From Chryseobacterium indologenes (lineage in GTDB: Bacteria; Bacteroidota; Bacteroidia; Flavobacteriales; Weeksellaceae), in NCBI GenBank assembly GCA_001013295.1, contig LAZY01000078.1:1-64000 (forward strand): a stretch of DNA of 64,000 bases, read 5' to 3'. Position numbers and translations under genes: made by a program. Shown piece after piece: positions 34,024-43,269 of the stretch (the first letter of the stretch is position 1; each line of letters starts with the position of its first letter). Below the pieces are notes generated by a model. The model had not been told where the DNA came from. It did not search any database and saw nothing but the letters and a program-made list of their open reading frames with translations.

Positions 34024-34692
34024 ATGATTAAAGCGAGAAATATCCATAAATCTTATGGGAATTTAGAGGTACTGAAAGGAGTTGATATTCATATCAAAAT
34101 GGGAGAGGTGGTTTCTATCGTAGGAGAGTCGGGAGCAGGTAAATCTACATTGCTGCAGATTCTGGGAACCCTTGATCACCCGACTCAATCCAGTAAATAT
34201 GACACTGAAATTGCGATTGCAGGAGAATCATTTATCAATATGAATGATAAGCAGCTTTCAAAATTCAGAAACCAGAATATCGGTTTTGTATTTCAGTTTC
34301 ACCAGCTTCTTCCGGAGTTTACAGCACTGGAAAATGTATTGCTTCCGACAAGAATTGCCGGGGCCAATGAGAGAGAAGCTATCGAAAAAGCATATGCTTT
34401 ATTTGAAGATCTGAAAATAGAACAGAGACTGAATCATAAACCCAATCATCTTTCCGGTGGAGAAGCTCAGAGGGTTGCCGTAGCAAGAGCTTTAATCAAT
34501 TCACCAAAGATTATCTTTGCCGACGAGCCAACAGGGAACCTGGATTCAAAAAACGCAGACGATCTTCACAGGTTATTTTTTGATCTGAGAGATAAGTACA
34601 ATCAGACCTTTGTCATTGTAACGCATAACCCGAATCTTGCTGAAATCACAGACCGGAAGCTCGTCATGAAAGACGGAATGATTATAGAATAG
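34024..34692 (+). CDS. ABC transporter ATP-binding protein (LolD/FtsE/MacB-like)
   Basis: A 222-residue ATPase with Walker A GESGAGKS (34-41), the Q-loop FVFQFHQLLPEFTALENV typical of the MacB/LolD subfamily, the signature LSGGEAQRVAVARAL, and Walker B IIFADEPTGNLDS. By subfamily it likely works with a LolC/E-type or FtsX-like permease. No permease is adjacent. The LolD assignment is therefore tentative. It is followed 15 bases later by an L,D-transpeptidase-like lipoprotein gene. Confidence 0.88.
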   Translation: MIKARNIHKSYGNLEVLKGVDIHIKMGEVVSIVGESGAGKSTLLQILGTLDHPTQSSKYDTEIAIAGESFINMNDKQLSKFRNQNIGFVFQFHQLLPEFTALENVLLPTRIAGANEREAIEKAYALFEDLKIEQRLNHKPNHLSGGEAQRVAVARALINSPKIIFADEPTGNLDSKNADDLHRLFFDLRDKYNQTFVIVTHNPNLAEITDRKLVMKDGMIIE

Positions 34693-34707
34693 CAGAACAC
34701 ACACCAA

Positions 34708-35286
34708 ATGATGAAACACTTTATTTTTCTTTTTATATTTTTAATTTCCTGTTCAAAAGCAGATTCTCAGCATTTGAATGCTTCAGGTTTGCCTCAGTCA
34801 AAGATCTTCGAAATTAAAGATTATATCAAAGGAAAAGAGTACAATCAGGAGTTAGCGGTTTTTATCAATTTTAAAATTCCTTCAGGAAAGTACCGTTACT
34901 TTATCTATGATCTGAAAAATAATAAAATACTGCAAAAAGCAGTCGTTTCTCATGGCTCAGGTTCTGTTGTCCCAAGATCCAATGGATTACAGTTCAGTAA
35001 TGTGGAAGGCTCTTATCAGTCTTCATTAGGAAAATACTCAATTGGTGAAAGTTATGTTGGGAAATTTGGAAAAGCCTATCGCTTGAAAGGATTAGATTCT
35101 ACCAACAGCAATGCGATGCAAAGAGCTATTGTACTTCATGCTTTAGGATGTGTTCCGGATACAGAATCTGAAAACCCGGCATGCCTGAGTTTAGGCTGTC
35201 CCATGCTTTCAGTAAATGCACTTAAAAAATCTGCTCAATATATTGATCAATCGAAGCAACCGATCATTTTATATGCATTTTATTAA
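34708..35286 (+). CDS. Murein L,D-transpeptidase-like lipoprotein (YkuD_2 type)
   Basis: The 192-residue protein has a lipobox-like signal (FLFIFLISCSKADSQ; Cys near residue 15), so it is probably a lipoprotein. The C-terminal domain resembles the YkuD_2 L,D-transpeptidase group: HALGCVPD and LSLGCPMLSVNAL, with the catalytic cysteine in GCPMLS. It would cross-link or modify peptidoglycan in the periplasm. Either of two ATG codons (34708 or 34711) may be used. It lies 15 bases after the ABC ATPase and 19 bases before radC. Confidence 0.8.
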   Translation: MMKHFIFLFIFLISCSKADSQHLNASGLPQSKIFEIKDYIKGKEYNQELAVFINFKIPSGKYRYFIYDLKNNKILQKAVVSHGSGSVVPRSNGLQFSNVEGSYQSSLGKYSIGESYVGKFGKAYRLKGLDSTNSNAMQRAIVLHALGCVPDTESENPACLSLGCPMLSVNALKKSAQYIDQSKQPIILYAFY

Positions 35287-35305
35287 TCTATAATCTCAAA
35301 TCTCC

Positions 35306-35983
35306 ATGACTATAAAATTTCTTGCCGAAGATGACAGACCCAGAGAAAAGCTTTTACATAAAGGTAAAGGCTCACTTTCTGATTCTGAATTACTGGCAAT
35401 TATTATGGGAAGTGGAAATAAAGGAGAAAGTGCGGTGGAACTGGCAAGGAAAATATTAATTTCGGTAGATAACAACTGGCACCAATTAAGTCTTCTCTCC
35501 GTTAAAGACCTGATGAAATTTAAAGGAATTGGTGAGGCAAAAGCCATTTCTATTACTTCGGCTTTAGAAATAGGAAGAAGAAAATCAGGACAGGAAATTC
35601 TGGAAAAAACTACAATTGGAAACAGTAATGACGCCTATTTAATACTAAAAAATAAGCTTTCAGATTTGAGAACTGAAGAGTTTTGGGCTATCTTTCTGAA
35701 TACCAGCAATAAGGTAATTCATGTCTCACAGTTGACACAGGGAGGTATAAACCAGTCTGTAGTCGATGTAAGGGTTTTATTTAAAACAGCTCTGGATCAT
35801 TTTTCAACGGGAGTTATCATTGCTCATAATCATCCATCCGGTAGTCTGAAACCAAGCCGGGAAGACATTTCTATTACACAAAAAATAAAAGAAGCAGGAA
35901 AAACATTAAGCATTCAGCTTCTTGATCACCTTATTATTACCCAGGATTCTTACTTTAGTTTCTCGGATGCAGGTTTATTATGA
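35306..35983 (+). CDS. radC: RadC-family DNA repair/JAMM-domain protein
   Basis: A 225-residue protein with the N-terminal helix-hairpin-helix region (LMKFKGIGEAKAISITSALEIGRRK) and a C-terminal JAMM metalloprotease-like domain containing IIAHNHPSGSLKPSREDI, the HxHPSG...D motif, preceded by EFWAIFLNTSNKVI. Historically linked to DNA repair, with function still debated. The final ATGA overlaps the start of the next gene by four bases, so both are translated together. Confidence 0.94.
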   Translation: MTIKFLAEDDRPREKLLHKGKGSLSDSELLAIIMGSGNKGESAVELARKILISVDNNWHQLSLLSVKDLMKFKGIGEAKAISITSALEIGRRKSGQEILEKTTIGNSNDAYLILKNKLSDLRTEEFWAIFLNTSNKVIHVSQLTQGGINQSVVDVRVLFKTALDHFSTGVIIAHNHPSGSLKPSREDISITQKIKEAGKTLSIQLLDHLIITQDSYFSFSDAGLL

Positions 35984-36894
35984 TTAGAAGATTGAAATAC
36001 CATGAAATTGATTTTGTAAAGTATACACAGTGTTTAGAGAATTCTGAGCAGAAAAAATACAGTGCTGCCAGAGAATTTCTAGACATTACTTCAAAAAAAC
36101 AATGGGAAGCCCTGGTTTATAAAGACTATGAAGCGGTAATGCCTGTTCCTTATGTAAGGAAATATGGGTTGAAAATTGTTCACAATCCGAAACTCTGCCA
36201 GCAGCTGGGGGTTTTTTCCAACAAAGATAATATTGACGTTAATGAGGCTTTTTTAGAATACCTGGAAAAGAATTATATGATAAGGATTTATTCCTTTAAT
36301 GATGTCAATCGGTTTCATACAAAAATCAGGGTTAAGAAGAATTTTCTGCTTTATCCAGGCTCTTATGAAAAGATTTATGCCGGATATTCCCCGAAACGAA
36401 AGAGAAAGCTCAGACTCAGTGAGGAGGTTATACAGGAATCTGAAATCAGAGTTATCTCATATAATGAAGCAAAAACGTTTATAGAAGCGAATACAATAGG
36501 TTTGAATAAAGACAATGATTTATCAGAGTTTATGAGGATTTTTCAGCACTTTTACCAGCTGAATCATCTTAAGTTCACCGCTTTTTATTATCAACACAAG
36601 ATCATTAATATGATTGCAACATATTCGGATGATAAAATGGTGGCACTTTTGGGTAATTTCAATGATAAAGATTATGTGAAATTATCCGGAGCATCAGTAC
36701 TGATCGATCATGTAATCAAAGAAACGATTAAAACTCATACTTTTGATTTTGAAGGAGGAGAGTTGCCTAATATAGAAGAGTTTTTCAGAGGATTTCGTCC
36801 GGAATTAAAGCCCTATGGAATCATTGAAAACTCGAAAAAGAACCTTTTTAAAAAACTTGGTTATCTTACAGTGAATGCTAAACCTTTTTTATAA
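35980..36894 (+). CDS. FemAB/GNAT-like acyltransferase-fold protein
   Basis: The 304-residue protein has two halves that look like linked GNAT domains, as in FemAB or peptidoglycan-bridge enzymes: an N-terminal region with SKKQWEALVYKDYEAVMPVPYVRKYG, and a C-terminal one with FDFEGGELPNIEEFFRGFRPELKPY, the GNAT-like end seen in FemX families (EGSxxxxxxxFK-x-FGA/P). The substrate is unknown. It overlaps radC by four bases. Confidence in the fold is moderate, in function low. Confidence 0.65.
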   Translation: MIRRLKYHEIDFVKYTQCLENSEQKKYSAAREFLDITSKKQWEALVYKDYEAVMPVPYVRKYGLKIVHNPKLCQQLGVFSNKDNIDVNEAFLEYLEKNYMIRIYSFNDVNRFHTKIRVKKNFLLYPGSYEKIYAGYSPKRKRKLRLSEEVIQESEIRVISYNEAKTFIEANTIGLNKDNDLSEFMRIFQHFYQLNHLKFTAFYYQHKIINMIATYSDDKMVALLGNFNDKDYVKLSGASVLIDHVIKETIKTHTFDFEGGELPNIEEFFRGFRPELKPYGIIENSKKNLFKKLGYLTVNAKPFL

Positions 36895-36966
36895 AGAAAG
36901 CTTTGTTTAGATTGGTTCTAATTAAGGAATATTCCGTAACTTTATACAACCCTTATTAAAACATTT

Positions 36967-37899
36967 ATGTTACAACAGATTCGTCATTACAAATTCTCAT
37001 ATATGCTGTATAACTTATTTAAGAAAAGTAAGTTGAAGCATAATATTCCATTGTACAAAAAATACGGAATCAATAAGAGCTATTTTTCCAGTATTTCCAG
37101 TAAAGACTTTGCTCACCTTCCCGCCAGTGACAGGTCGGTAGACTATACTCAACTTACAGAAACTCCTTTTTTTAAGAAATTATCAGAAGAGAATAAAGAA
37201 AGTGCTCTTCAGTATGATGATAATGGATATATGATCCTGAGAAACTTTATTACTCCTGAGACCGCCGACCAAATCAATACAGAGATTGATAAGCTGATGG
37301 CAGACGGAACCTTGAAATTTATTTACGGAGGAAAGCTGATGTTTGCTATTCATCACTCGGAAATCATTAAAAATATTGGAAATGACAAGGAATTGTTAGA
37401 CTTTTTATCTGTTTTACTGGATGGAAAATCTAAACTTTTCCAAAGTATCAATTTTATTAACGGAAGCCAGCAGAAAACCCATTCAGACAGTATTCATATG
37501 ACGACATATCCACTGGGAGGACTGTTGGGAGTATGGATTGCCCTGGAAGATGTAGATGAAACCAACGGAGCATTGCATTACATTCCTAAAAGTCATAAAC
37601 TGCCTTATTTCCTTAATTCTGATTATGATAATGAGGGAACCGCTTTAAAAATCGGTAAGAAAAGTTACAGAGCTTATGAGACATTTCTGGAAGATAAAGT
37701 AAAAGAATTAGGGTTAAAAAAAGAAGTTTTCAAAGCGAAAAAAGGAGATATGCTAATCTGGCATGCCAATATTCTTCATGGCGGAGAGCCTCACACCGAT
37801 AAAAACAGAACAAGAAAGAGTCTTGTCTATCATTTCTTTGACGAAAACAGCGTATGCTATCATGAGGTGACCCAAAGACCGGCATTGTTTGAACTTTAA
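36967..37899 (+). CDS. Phytanoyl-CoA dioxygenase-family (PhyH) oxygenase
   Basis: A 310-residue Fe(II)/2-oxoglutarate-dependent oxygenase. The metal ligands are His172 and Asp174 in THSDSIHM and His271 in ANILHGGEPH; a 2OG-binding arginine follows (Arg281 or Arg283 in KNRTRKS). The jelly-roll core includes GLLGVWIALEDVDETNGALHYIP, a hallmark of the PhyH family. Substrate is unknown. A related bacterial role is oxidation of lipids or small metabolites. It stands alone, 72 bases after the FemAB-like gene. Confidence 0.9.
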   Translation: MLQQIRHYKFSYMLYNLFKKSKLKHNIPLYKKYGINKSYFSSISSKDFAHLPASDRSVDYTQLTETPFFKKLSEENKESALQYDDNGYMILRNFITPETADQINTEIDKLMADGTLKFIYGGKLMFAIHHSEIIKNIGNDKELLDFLSVLLDGKSKLFQSINFINGSQQKTHSDSIHMTTYPLGGLLGVWIALEDVDETNGALHYIPKSHKLPYFLNSDYDNEGTALKIGKKSYRAYETFLEDKVKELGLKKEVFKAKKGDMLIWHANILHGGEPHTDKNRTRKSLVYHFFDENSVCYHEVTQRPALFEL

Positions 37900-37962
37900 T
37901 CTAAGCTTATCCTTTATCACAAAAGGTTTTGTAAGAATACAGATTTAGAAAAATAGTTTTTC

Positions 37963-37970
37963 TACATTTG
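37963..37970 (+). promoter_or_regulatory. Candidate -7 element TACATTTG
   Basis: TACATTTG matches TAnnTTTG and lies 20 bases before the ATG of the polytopic membrane protein gene. Confidence 0.45.
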
Positions 37971-37990
37971 TATTCTTATAATATTTCTGT

Positions 37991-39166
37991 ATGAAAAAAA
38001 GGGAAAATATTCTTGTTTTTATATTTTCGATCTACGTCTGTATCATGTCATACTATTTGTATACCCACCAGCATTACAATACTGATATGGAAGCTTATAT
38101 GGGATTGATCTATAAAACAGAATATCCTGATATGAAGATTGAAGAAATCCATCAGAAAGTATATGATGAACTGAGAGACAGAAATCCTCATTTTGCGGGT
38201 TTTGATCCAGTAGATCCCTATGTGGAGGAAATGGCAAAGGGAGAAAGTACCTATTATAAGACCTTGGTTGAAAACCCTAAAGCCTATGAAGAAGAATTAC
38301 AGCTTTTTGCGGTAAAACCTTTTTATAACTTTACCAACTGGTTCTTTTTCAAACTTGGTTTCAGTGCTTCCGCTTCTACTTTTATGATTTCGATCATTTC
38401 TTATGCTCTGATTCTTATTCTGATTTTCAGCTTTTTGATCAGGATTTTAAGAAATTATTCCCTTGCTTTCATTATAACCATCCTGATTTCCCTGTTCAAA
38501 CCTCTTTTAGAATCGAGCAGACATGCTTCTCCAGACTCTTTGTCATGTTTATTGCTGCTTTTAAGCTTTTATAGCTTTGGAATCAGGAAAAATTTCTTTG
38601 CTGCATGTATTTTTGCGATGTTATGCATTCTGACAAGGCCGGAATACTTTATTTTGTACTTTTTCCTTTCCGTTTTTATTTATCTGTATAGAAAAGACCT
38701 CCAGATTAAGATCGCTCCGTTGTTGATTTCCTTTGGATATTTGTTTCTTATTTTCTTTCTGATTCAGGCCTTTAATCAGGTTTCCTGGTCTACTTTATTT
38801 ATGAATCAGTTTATTAAGGTTCAGATTTACCCTGTCTCACAGCCTGATCCGTTTCATTTTCCTGATTATCTTCAGTTTATCAAAAGTAAGTTGCTGTTCG
38901 AATTCAATTCTTCTTATTTTCCGATCTTCTTGCTTTTTATAATTATTCTTCTTGCCAATAACTTTTCTTTCAAAAACAGGAAAAACCAGGCTCAGTTCCT
39001 GTTTTTTGCAATTATTTATGGAACTGTTTTTCTAAGATTTCTTGTTTTTCCGTCATTGGTCAACAGAATGATGCTTGGCTTTTACCTCCTGATTATCCTA
39101 TCTATGATCTATATACAGAATTCTAAAGTCAATATCTTTAAAAACTCTTTACAAGACGGAAAATAA
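37991..39166 (+). CDS. Polytopic membrane protein of unknown function
   Basis: A 391-residue protein with an N-terminal transmembrane segment, an extracytoplasmic loop of about 80 acidic residues (QHYNTDMEAYMGLIYK...), and about eight further hydrophobic segments from residue 125 onward. The pattern of first TM, large loop with conserved Asp, then many TMs resembles GT-C glycosyltransferases or O-antigen-type integral enzymes, but no diagnostic motif can be named. Function should be left open. The next gene has its own promoter element. Confidence 0.6.
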   Translation: MKKRENILVFIFSIYVCIMSYYLYTHQHYNTDMEAYMGLIYKTEYPDMKIEEIHQKVYDELRDRNPHFAGFDPVDPYVEEMAKGESTYYKTLVENPKAYEEELQLFAVKPFYNFTNWFFFKLGFSASASTFMISIISYALILILIFSFLIRILRNYSLAFIITILISLFKPLLESSRHASPDSLSCLLLLLSFYSFGIRKNFFAACIFAMLCILTRPEYFILYFFLSVFIYLYRKDLQIKIAPLLISFGYLFLIFFLIQAFNQVSWSTLFMNQFIKVQIYPVSQPDPFHFPDYLQFIKSKLLFEFNSSYFPIFLLFIIILLANNFSFKNRKNQAQFLFFAIIYGTVFLRFLVFPSLVNRMMLGFYLLIILSMIYIQNSKVNIFKNSLQDGK

Positions 39167-39170
39167 TTAG

Positions 39171-39178
39171 TAATTTTG
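39171..39178 (+). promoter_or_regulatory. Candidate -7 element TAATTTTG
   Basis: TAATTTTG matches TAnnTTTG and lies 12 bases before the ATG at 39191. It includes the TTG that an automatic caller would take as a start, so the ATG was preferred. Confidence 0.45.
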
Positions 39179-39190
39179 CAGTCTAAAATT

Positions 39191-39703
39191 ATGATGAATC
39201 TTTCTGGATATTTACCCTATGCATTTGCATTGATTATCGCAATTCCTTTTCTGGTTTTGCTCAGACAATTTGTACATTCCTACATTACCCTTAAAAATCA
39301 GGAAATCAAACTGCTTAGCGTAAAATCAAATTCAGAGAATAAGGCGCATTCCTATGAAAGGATGACTTTATTTCTAGACAGGATAAAACCTTCGAATCTT
39401 GTACAGAAGTTTGATAAAGGGCTGGCGGTTCATGAATTTATTTTCCTTACAGAAAAGACTATCAATGATGAGTTTGAGTATAATACTTCACAACAGCTTT
39501 ATGTGACGAAGAACTCATGGAAAAATATCGTAGACTCTAAAAATGCAATTATAGAACTGCTTCACAGAACCTATGACGGATTGAAAGGAAATGCTGAACT
39601 GGAAGAGTTCAAGACTATTTTCATCATGAATTACATGGAAGGCAATGATTATATTGCAGCAACCATGGAAGACCTAAGAAAAGAAATTTTAATAATAACT
39701 TAA
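39191..39703 (+). CDS. Membrane-anchored hypothetical protein
   Basis: Starting at the ATG at 39191 (170 residues), the protein has one N-terminal membrane segment (LPYAFALIIAIPFLVLLRQFV) followed by a soluble, charged, mostly helical domain with no recognised family. A probable promoter element overlaps the upstream TTG, which argues for this start. The soluble domain faces the cytosol if the positive-inside rule holds. It lies directly before the pyrophosphatase gene, 17 bases away. Confidence 0.6.
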   Translation: MMNLSGYLPYAFALIIAIPFLVLLRQFVHSYITLKNQEIKLLSVKSNSENKAHSYERMTLFLDRIKPSNLVQKFDKGLAVHEFIFLTEKTINDEFEYNTSQQLYVTKNSWKNIVDSKNAIIELLHRTYDGLKGNAELEEFKTIFIMNYMEGNDYIAATMEDLRKEILIIT

Positions 39704-39720
39704 AAAATAACAGATAAATA

Positions 39721-40332
39721 ATGATTCCAAATTTTAAAGCACATCCATGGCACGGAATTTCTGCAGGAGAAGATGCGCCAAATGTTGTAAATGTATTTGT
39801 GGAAATTGTTCCTTCAGATACTATTAAATATGAAGTAGATAAAGAAACAGGATATTTAAAGGTAGACAGGCCACAGAAATTCTCTAACATCATCCCGGCT
39901 TTATATGGTTTTGTTCCAAGAACATATTGTGATCAAGAAGTGATGAAGCTTGCTGTTGAAGCAGGTGCTACTGATGTGACAATGGGAGATCATGATCCAC
40001 TTGATATTTGTGTTTTAAGCTCTCACAATATTCATGCAGGAGGTTTATTAATGGAAGCAATTCCAATTGGTGGTTTCAAAATGATCGATGGAGGAGAAGC
40101 TGATGATAAGATTGTAGCAGTAATGATCAATGACCACGCTTTCGGACACTTCAGAGATATTGCTGAACTTCCTGAAGCAGAAGTAAAAAGATTGATGCAC
40201 TACTTCCTGACGTATAAAAACTTACCGGATGAACCTGCAAAATGCAGAATCCAGGAGGTTTACGGTGCTGAACATGCAAGAAAAGTGATCAAAGCTTCTC
40301 AAACAGATTATGCAGATAAATTCGGAGGATAA
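39721..40332 (+). CDS. ppa: Soluble inorganic pyrophosphatase (family I)
   Basis: A 203-residue cytosolic enzyme hydrolysing PPi to Pi to drive biosynthetic reactions. The family I signature is GDHDPLDICV, with upstream YGFVPRTYCD and the EVDKETGYLKVDRP substrate region. The length is typical of the bacterial form, with a slightly long N-terminus. A membrane pyrophosphatase gene lies 2.9 kb further on, so this cell would have both. A perfect hairpin terminator follows. Confidence 0.95.
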   Translation: MIPNFKAHPWHGISAGEDAPNVVNVFVEIVPSDTIKYEVDKETGYLKVDRPQKFSNIIPALYGFVPRTYCDQEVMKLAVEAGATDVTMGDHDPLDICVLSSHNIHAGGLLMEAIPIGGFKMIDGGEADDKIVAVMINDHAFGHFRDIAELPEAEVKRLMHYFLTYKNLPDEPAKCRIQEVYGAEHARKVIKASQTDYADKFGG

Positions 40333-40354
40333 AATTTCCTTTCCAAACATAATA

Positions 40355-40390
40355 AAAACGGCAGATGAATTTTCATCTGCCGTTTTATTT
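40355..40390 (+). terminator. Terminator after ppa
   Basis: AAAACGGCAGATGAA and TTCATCTGCCGTTTT (40355-40386) form a near-perfect stem, followed by ATTT. It may serve both flanking convergent genes. Confidence 0.85.
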
Positions 40391-40426
40391 CCTTATATAA
40401 GTATTTGATATGTACTTTTTTTACCA

Positions 40427-41386
40427 TTAATGTGCTGTGCTTGGAATTAAGAAATTAAGTCCAACCTGAATAGCTGTTCCCCCAAACCTATTTTCCACAG
40501 CAAAGTTTTGAGTGACTCTTCCCATCAATCCAATCTTCATAGGAACAATCCAATAAGAGGCAAATGCACCAATTCCTGCAATCTGATCAGTGGCAAAGCC
40601 TCCATTCTTTCCTTTGTCATTACCAACCTGAGTAGTATAATGACCAAAAAGACCTATCTCGTCACCTCTTGAATCTAAAACAAATGAACCTCCGGCGTCT
40701 ACAGTAAAATGGCTCGCTTCTTTAAAATCGGTATCTTTTTGCCATTGATTGATTTCTAAGGTAGTCGCAATACTTATATTAGTCTTAGAAGTAGGCTTCA
40801 CTTTGCCGGCTACACGGATATTATGAGACCAATATCCATGTCCGCCATTATCCAGATCATGGGGCTTGTACTTTCCTGTAGGGGCCCAAACACCATAATT
40901 CAGAGCATAACTAAATTTTCCTTTCGTCCAGGATAGCCATATGGGTTGAATGTACATGTCTCCAAATCCGATACTTTTATTGGTGAAAACGTAATTTCCT
41001 GATCCTGTTTGACTGGAGTAATAATCAAGTGCAATATTGGCAGTAGGGCTATTTAGGGTAGGGATGATCATCATTCCCCAATTAGCACCTAAAACCTTTC
41101 CTTTTCCTCCGTAAATTGCCATCAGGATAAAAGAATTGGTTTTCACATTCTGTTTTATATGTAATTCAGTAGGATTTCCCGGAGCTGGATTAATTAGCTG
41201 GTCAGATCTTTGACCTGAAGCATTGTGATAATCCATATTGGCATAACCATACCATACAGGAATGATCCATCCCGGATGTGGCGCAAAATAATCATTGGGA
41301 TTAAAGGAAGACCCTGTGTAATGACCCTGTCCAAAAGCAGATGTTCCGGATAAAAGACCAAAAATAAGTATAATAATTTTTCTCAT
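40427..41386 (-). CDS. Outer-membrane SphA/MetA-pathway-phenol-degradation-like beta-barrel protein
   Basis: The 319-residue protein has a signal peptide (MRKIIILIFGLLSGTSAFGQ) and a pattern of alternating aromatic strands ending in IQVGLNFLIP, typical of outer-membrane barrels. Motifs such as YFAPHPGWIIPVWYGY and LGANWGMMIIPTL suggest the MetA-pathway phenol degradation (Phenol_MetA_deg) family, mostly putative transporters for aromatic or hydrophobic compounds. It is the partner of the adjacent secreted amidohydrolase (26 bases apart), forming a likely uptake-and-hydrolysis pair. Confidence 0.75.
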   Translation of the reverse strand: MRKIIILIFGLLSGTSAFGQGHYTGSSFNPNDYFAPHPGWIIPVWYGYANMDYHNASGQRSDQLINPAPGNPTELHIKQNVKTNSFILMAIYGGKGKVLGANWGMMIIPTLNSPTANIALDYYSSQTGSGNYVFTNKSIGFGDMYIQPIWLSWTKGKFSYALNYGVWAPTGKYKPHDLDNGGHGYWSHNIRVAGKVKPTSKTNISIATTLEINQWQKDTDFKEASHFTVDAGGSFVLDSRGDEIGLFGHYTTQVGNDKGKNGGFATDQIAGIGAFASYWIVPMKIGLMGRVTQNFAVENRFGGTAIQVGLNFLIPSTAH

Positions 41387-41412
41387 AATGAATGTGTTAT
41401 CACTAAATAAGC

Positions 41413-43134
41413 TTAGTCTCTTTTGTATACAGTATTACCTTCTTTTATCGTTTCGAGAACTTTGATACTTCTAAGGTTTTCTGGATTTATAGTTAAAGGA
41501 TTCTGATCAAGGATCACAAAATCGGCTAATTTACCTGCTTTGATAGACCCTTTTCTATTTTCTTCCTGCAGTTGATAAGCTCCGTTAATGGTAATCGCTT
41601 TCAAAGCTTCAAGAGGAGTAATTCTTTCATTGGGGCCTAAAATCATTCCTGATCGGGTTTTTCTGTTTACCGCTGCATATACTGCTGTAATTAAATCAGG
41701 GGGGGTAACCGGAGAGTCATGATGGATTGTAAAAATAATTCCAGCCTTTAATGCTGAGTGGGCAGGACTTATAAAAGCTGCTCGCTCAGGGCCAAAAACA
41801 CTTGAATAATGCCAGTCTCCCCACAAATAGGTATGAGTCGAAAAATAAGAAGGAATTACTCCCAGATCTCTTATTTTTTGAATATGATCAGGACGGCTGT
41901 TCTGTACATGAATTAATGTTGCCCGAAGTTCCGGTTGGTAAATGTTTTCATCTTTTAATCTCTTAATAACCCGTATCGCCTGATCGATGGCTGCATCTCC
42001 ATTTACATGCAGCTGTGCGGTTATATGATTTTGAAAAAGTGTTTTCAGATCATCATATAAGGTTTCGTCAGTGAAGATCGGGAACCCTTTGTAATCTTTA
42101 GACTGCCCTTCTGGCGGAACTAAATAAGGCTGGGTAAGCCATGCCGTTTTCCCTTGTGGGGAGCCGTCATCAGAAAATTTGAATCCTGCCAATTTCAAAT
42201 GATTTTCGTACTTCATATACTTAGGCTTGAATGTATTGAGGTCCTTTTTAGAATATTCGTAGTCTGGAAAGTAGACAACATCCGCTTTAAGGAGGTTTTG
42301 AGCTGCTGCATTTTGTAAAAGAGCAATACTTTCTCCCATGGTTCTTCCGTCGCAAATAGTGGTTTGCCCGTAACTAAGCCATTCATTCTGGGCTTTCATT
42401 AAGTTCTCCATAGCATGGCCCTGAGTATCTTTGCCCTTATTCATCTTTTCCGTTAAGCTGAGCAATGCTGTAAAACTTGCATTTTCCTCTAATTTACCAT
42501 TTAATTTTCCTGTTTTTTTATCTCTTCCGATGTGACCTCCTTCAGGATCTTTTGATGATTCCGTGATACCTAAAAGTTTTAGCATAGCACTGTTGGCTAC
42601 ACTTGCATGCCCGGAGGCGTGAATAACGATAATAGGATTGGTTTTACTGATGGCATCCAGTTCTGTTTTTGTCGGATGGCGGTGTTCCGCCATGATAGCA
42701 TCATCATAGCCATTACCTATGATAGGTTGTTGATCAGTGATTTTATTGTTTTTTATATAATTTCTTATCGCAATTTGTAGATCTTTAATTGAATTTACTG
42801 TACCGTAGGGATCAGGAGATAAATCTACAGCATCCATCGTTCCTGCTCTTGAAGTAAGATGCCCATGTACATCGATAAACCCGGGAAGAAGGGTTCTTCC
42901 ATTTAGGTTGATCATTTTAGTGGATGGTTCTGAATAACGGTCTGCATCTGATTTTGTGCCTGCAAAAATTATTTTCCCATTTTTTACCGCTACTGCTTCA
43001 ACTTGATCAGGAGTGTTTTCCATAGTTAGAATGGGACCCCCGAAATAGAGAATCTCAGCCTTTTCTTTTGGAGCTCTGTTTTGGCAACTACTTATGCCTA
43101 TTGTCAAAAAAAGAGTATAGAGTATTCTTTTCAT
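41413..43134 (-). CDS. Amidohydrolase family (YtcJ-like) lipoprotein
   Basis: The 573-residue protein has a lipobox (ILYTLFLTIGISSCQN), so it is probably a membrane-anchored periplasmic hydrolase. The metal site residues appear in LLPGFIDVHGHLT (HxH), HASGHASVANS, LHVNGDAAIDQ and HTYLWGDWH, plus HHDSPVTPP near the C-terminus. This is the YtcJ group of exported amidohydrolases. The substrate is unknown; it may be an amide or lactone. It lies 26 bases upstream of the barrel gene, and both are minus-strand. Confidence 0.9.
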   Translation of the reverse strand: MKRILYTLFLTIGISSCQNRAPKEKAEILYFGGPILTMENTPDQVEAVAVKNGKIIFAGTKSDADRYSEPSTKMINLNGRTLLPGFIDVHGHLTSRAGTMDAVDLSPDPYGTVNSIKDLQIAIRNYIKNNKITDQQPIIGNGYDDAIMAEHRHPTKTELDAISKTNPIIVIHASGHASVANSAMLKLLGITESSKDPEGGHIGRDKKTGKLNGKLEENASFTALLSLTEKMNKGKDTQGHAMENLMKAQNEWLSYGQTTICDGRTMGESIALLQNAAAQNLLKADVVYFPDYEYSKKDLNTFKPKYMKYENHLKLAGFKFSDDGSPQGKTAWLTQPYLVPPEGQSKDYKGFPIFTDETLYDDLKTLFQNHITAQLHVNGDAAIDQAIRVIKRLKDENIYQPELRATLIHVQNSRPDHIQKIRDLGVIPSYFSTHTYLWGDWHYSSVFGPERAAFISPAHSALKAGIIFTIHHDSPVTPPDLITAVYAAVNRKTRSGMILGPNERITPLEALKAITINGAYQLQEENRKGSIKAGKLADFVILDQNPLTINPENLRSIKVLETIKEGNTVYKRD

Positions 43135-43269
43135 AATAAATTAATTCAAATAAGTGTGATAAACAAATTTACAAAATATTATATTATTATAGGGGAATTT
43201 TATTATGTGTTTATAAATTCATTATATTTATGATACTAATTACATTTTTTTAATATAAAATAATAAACT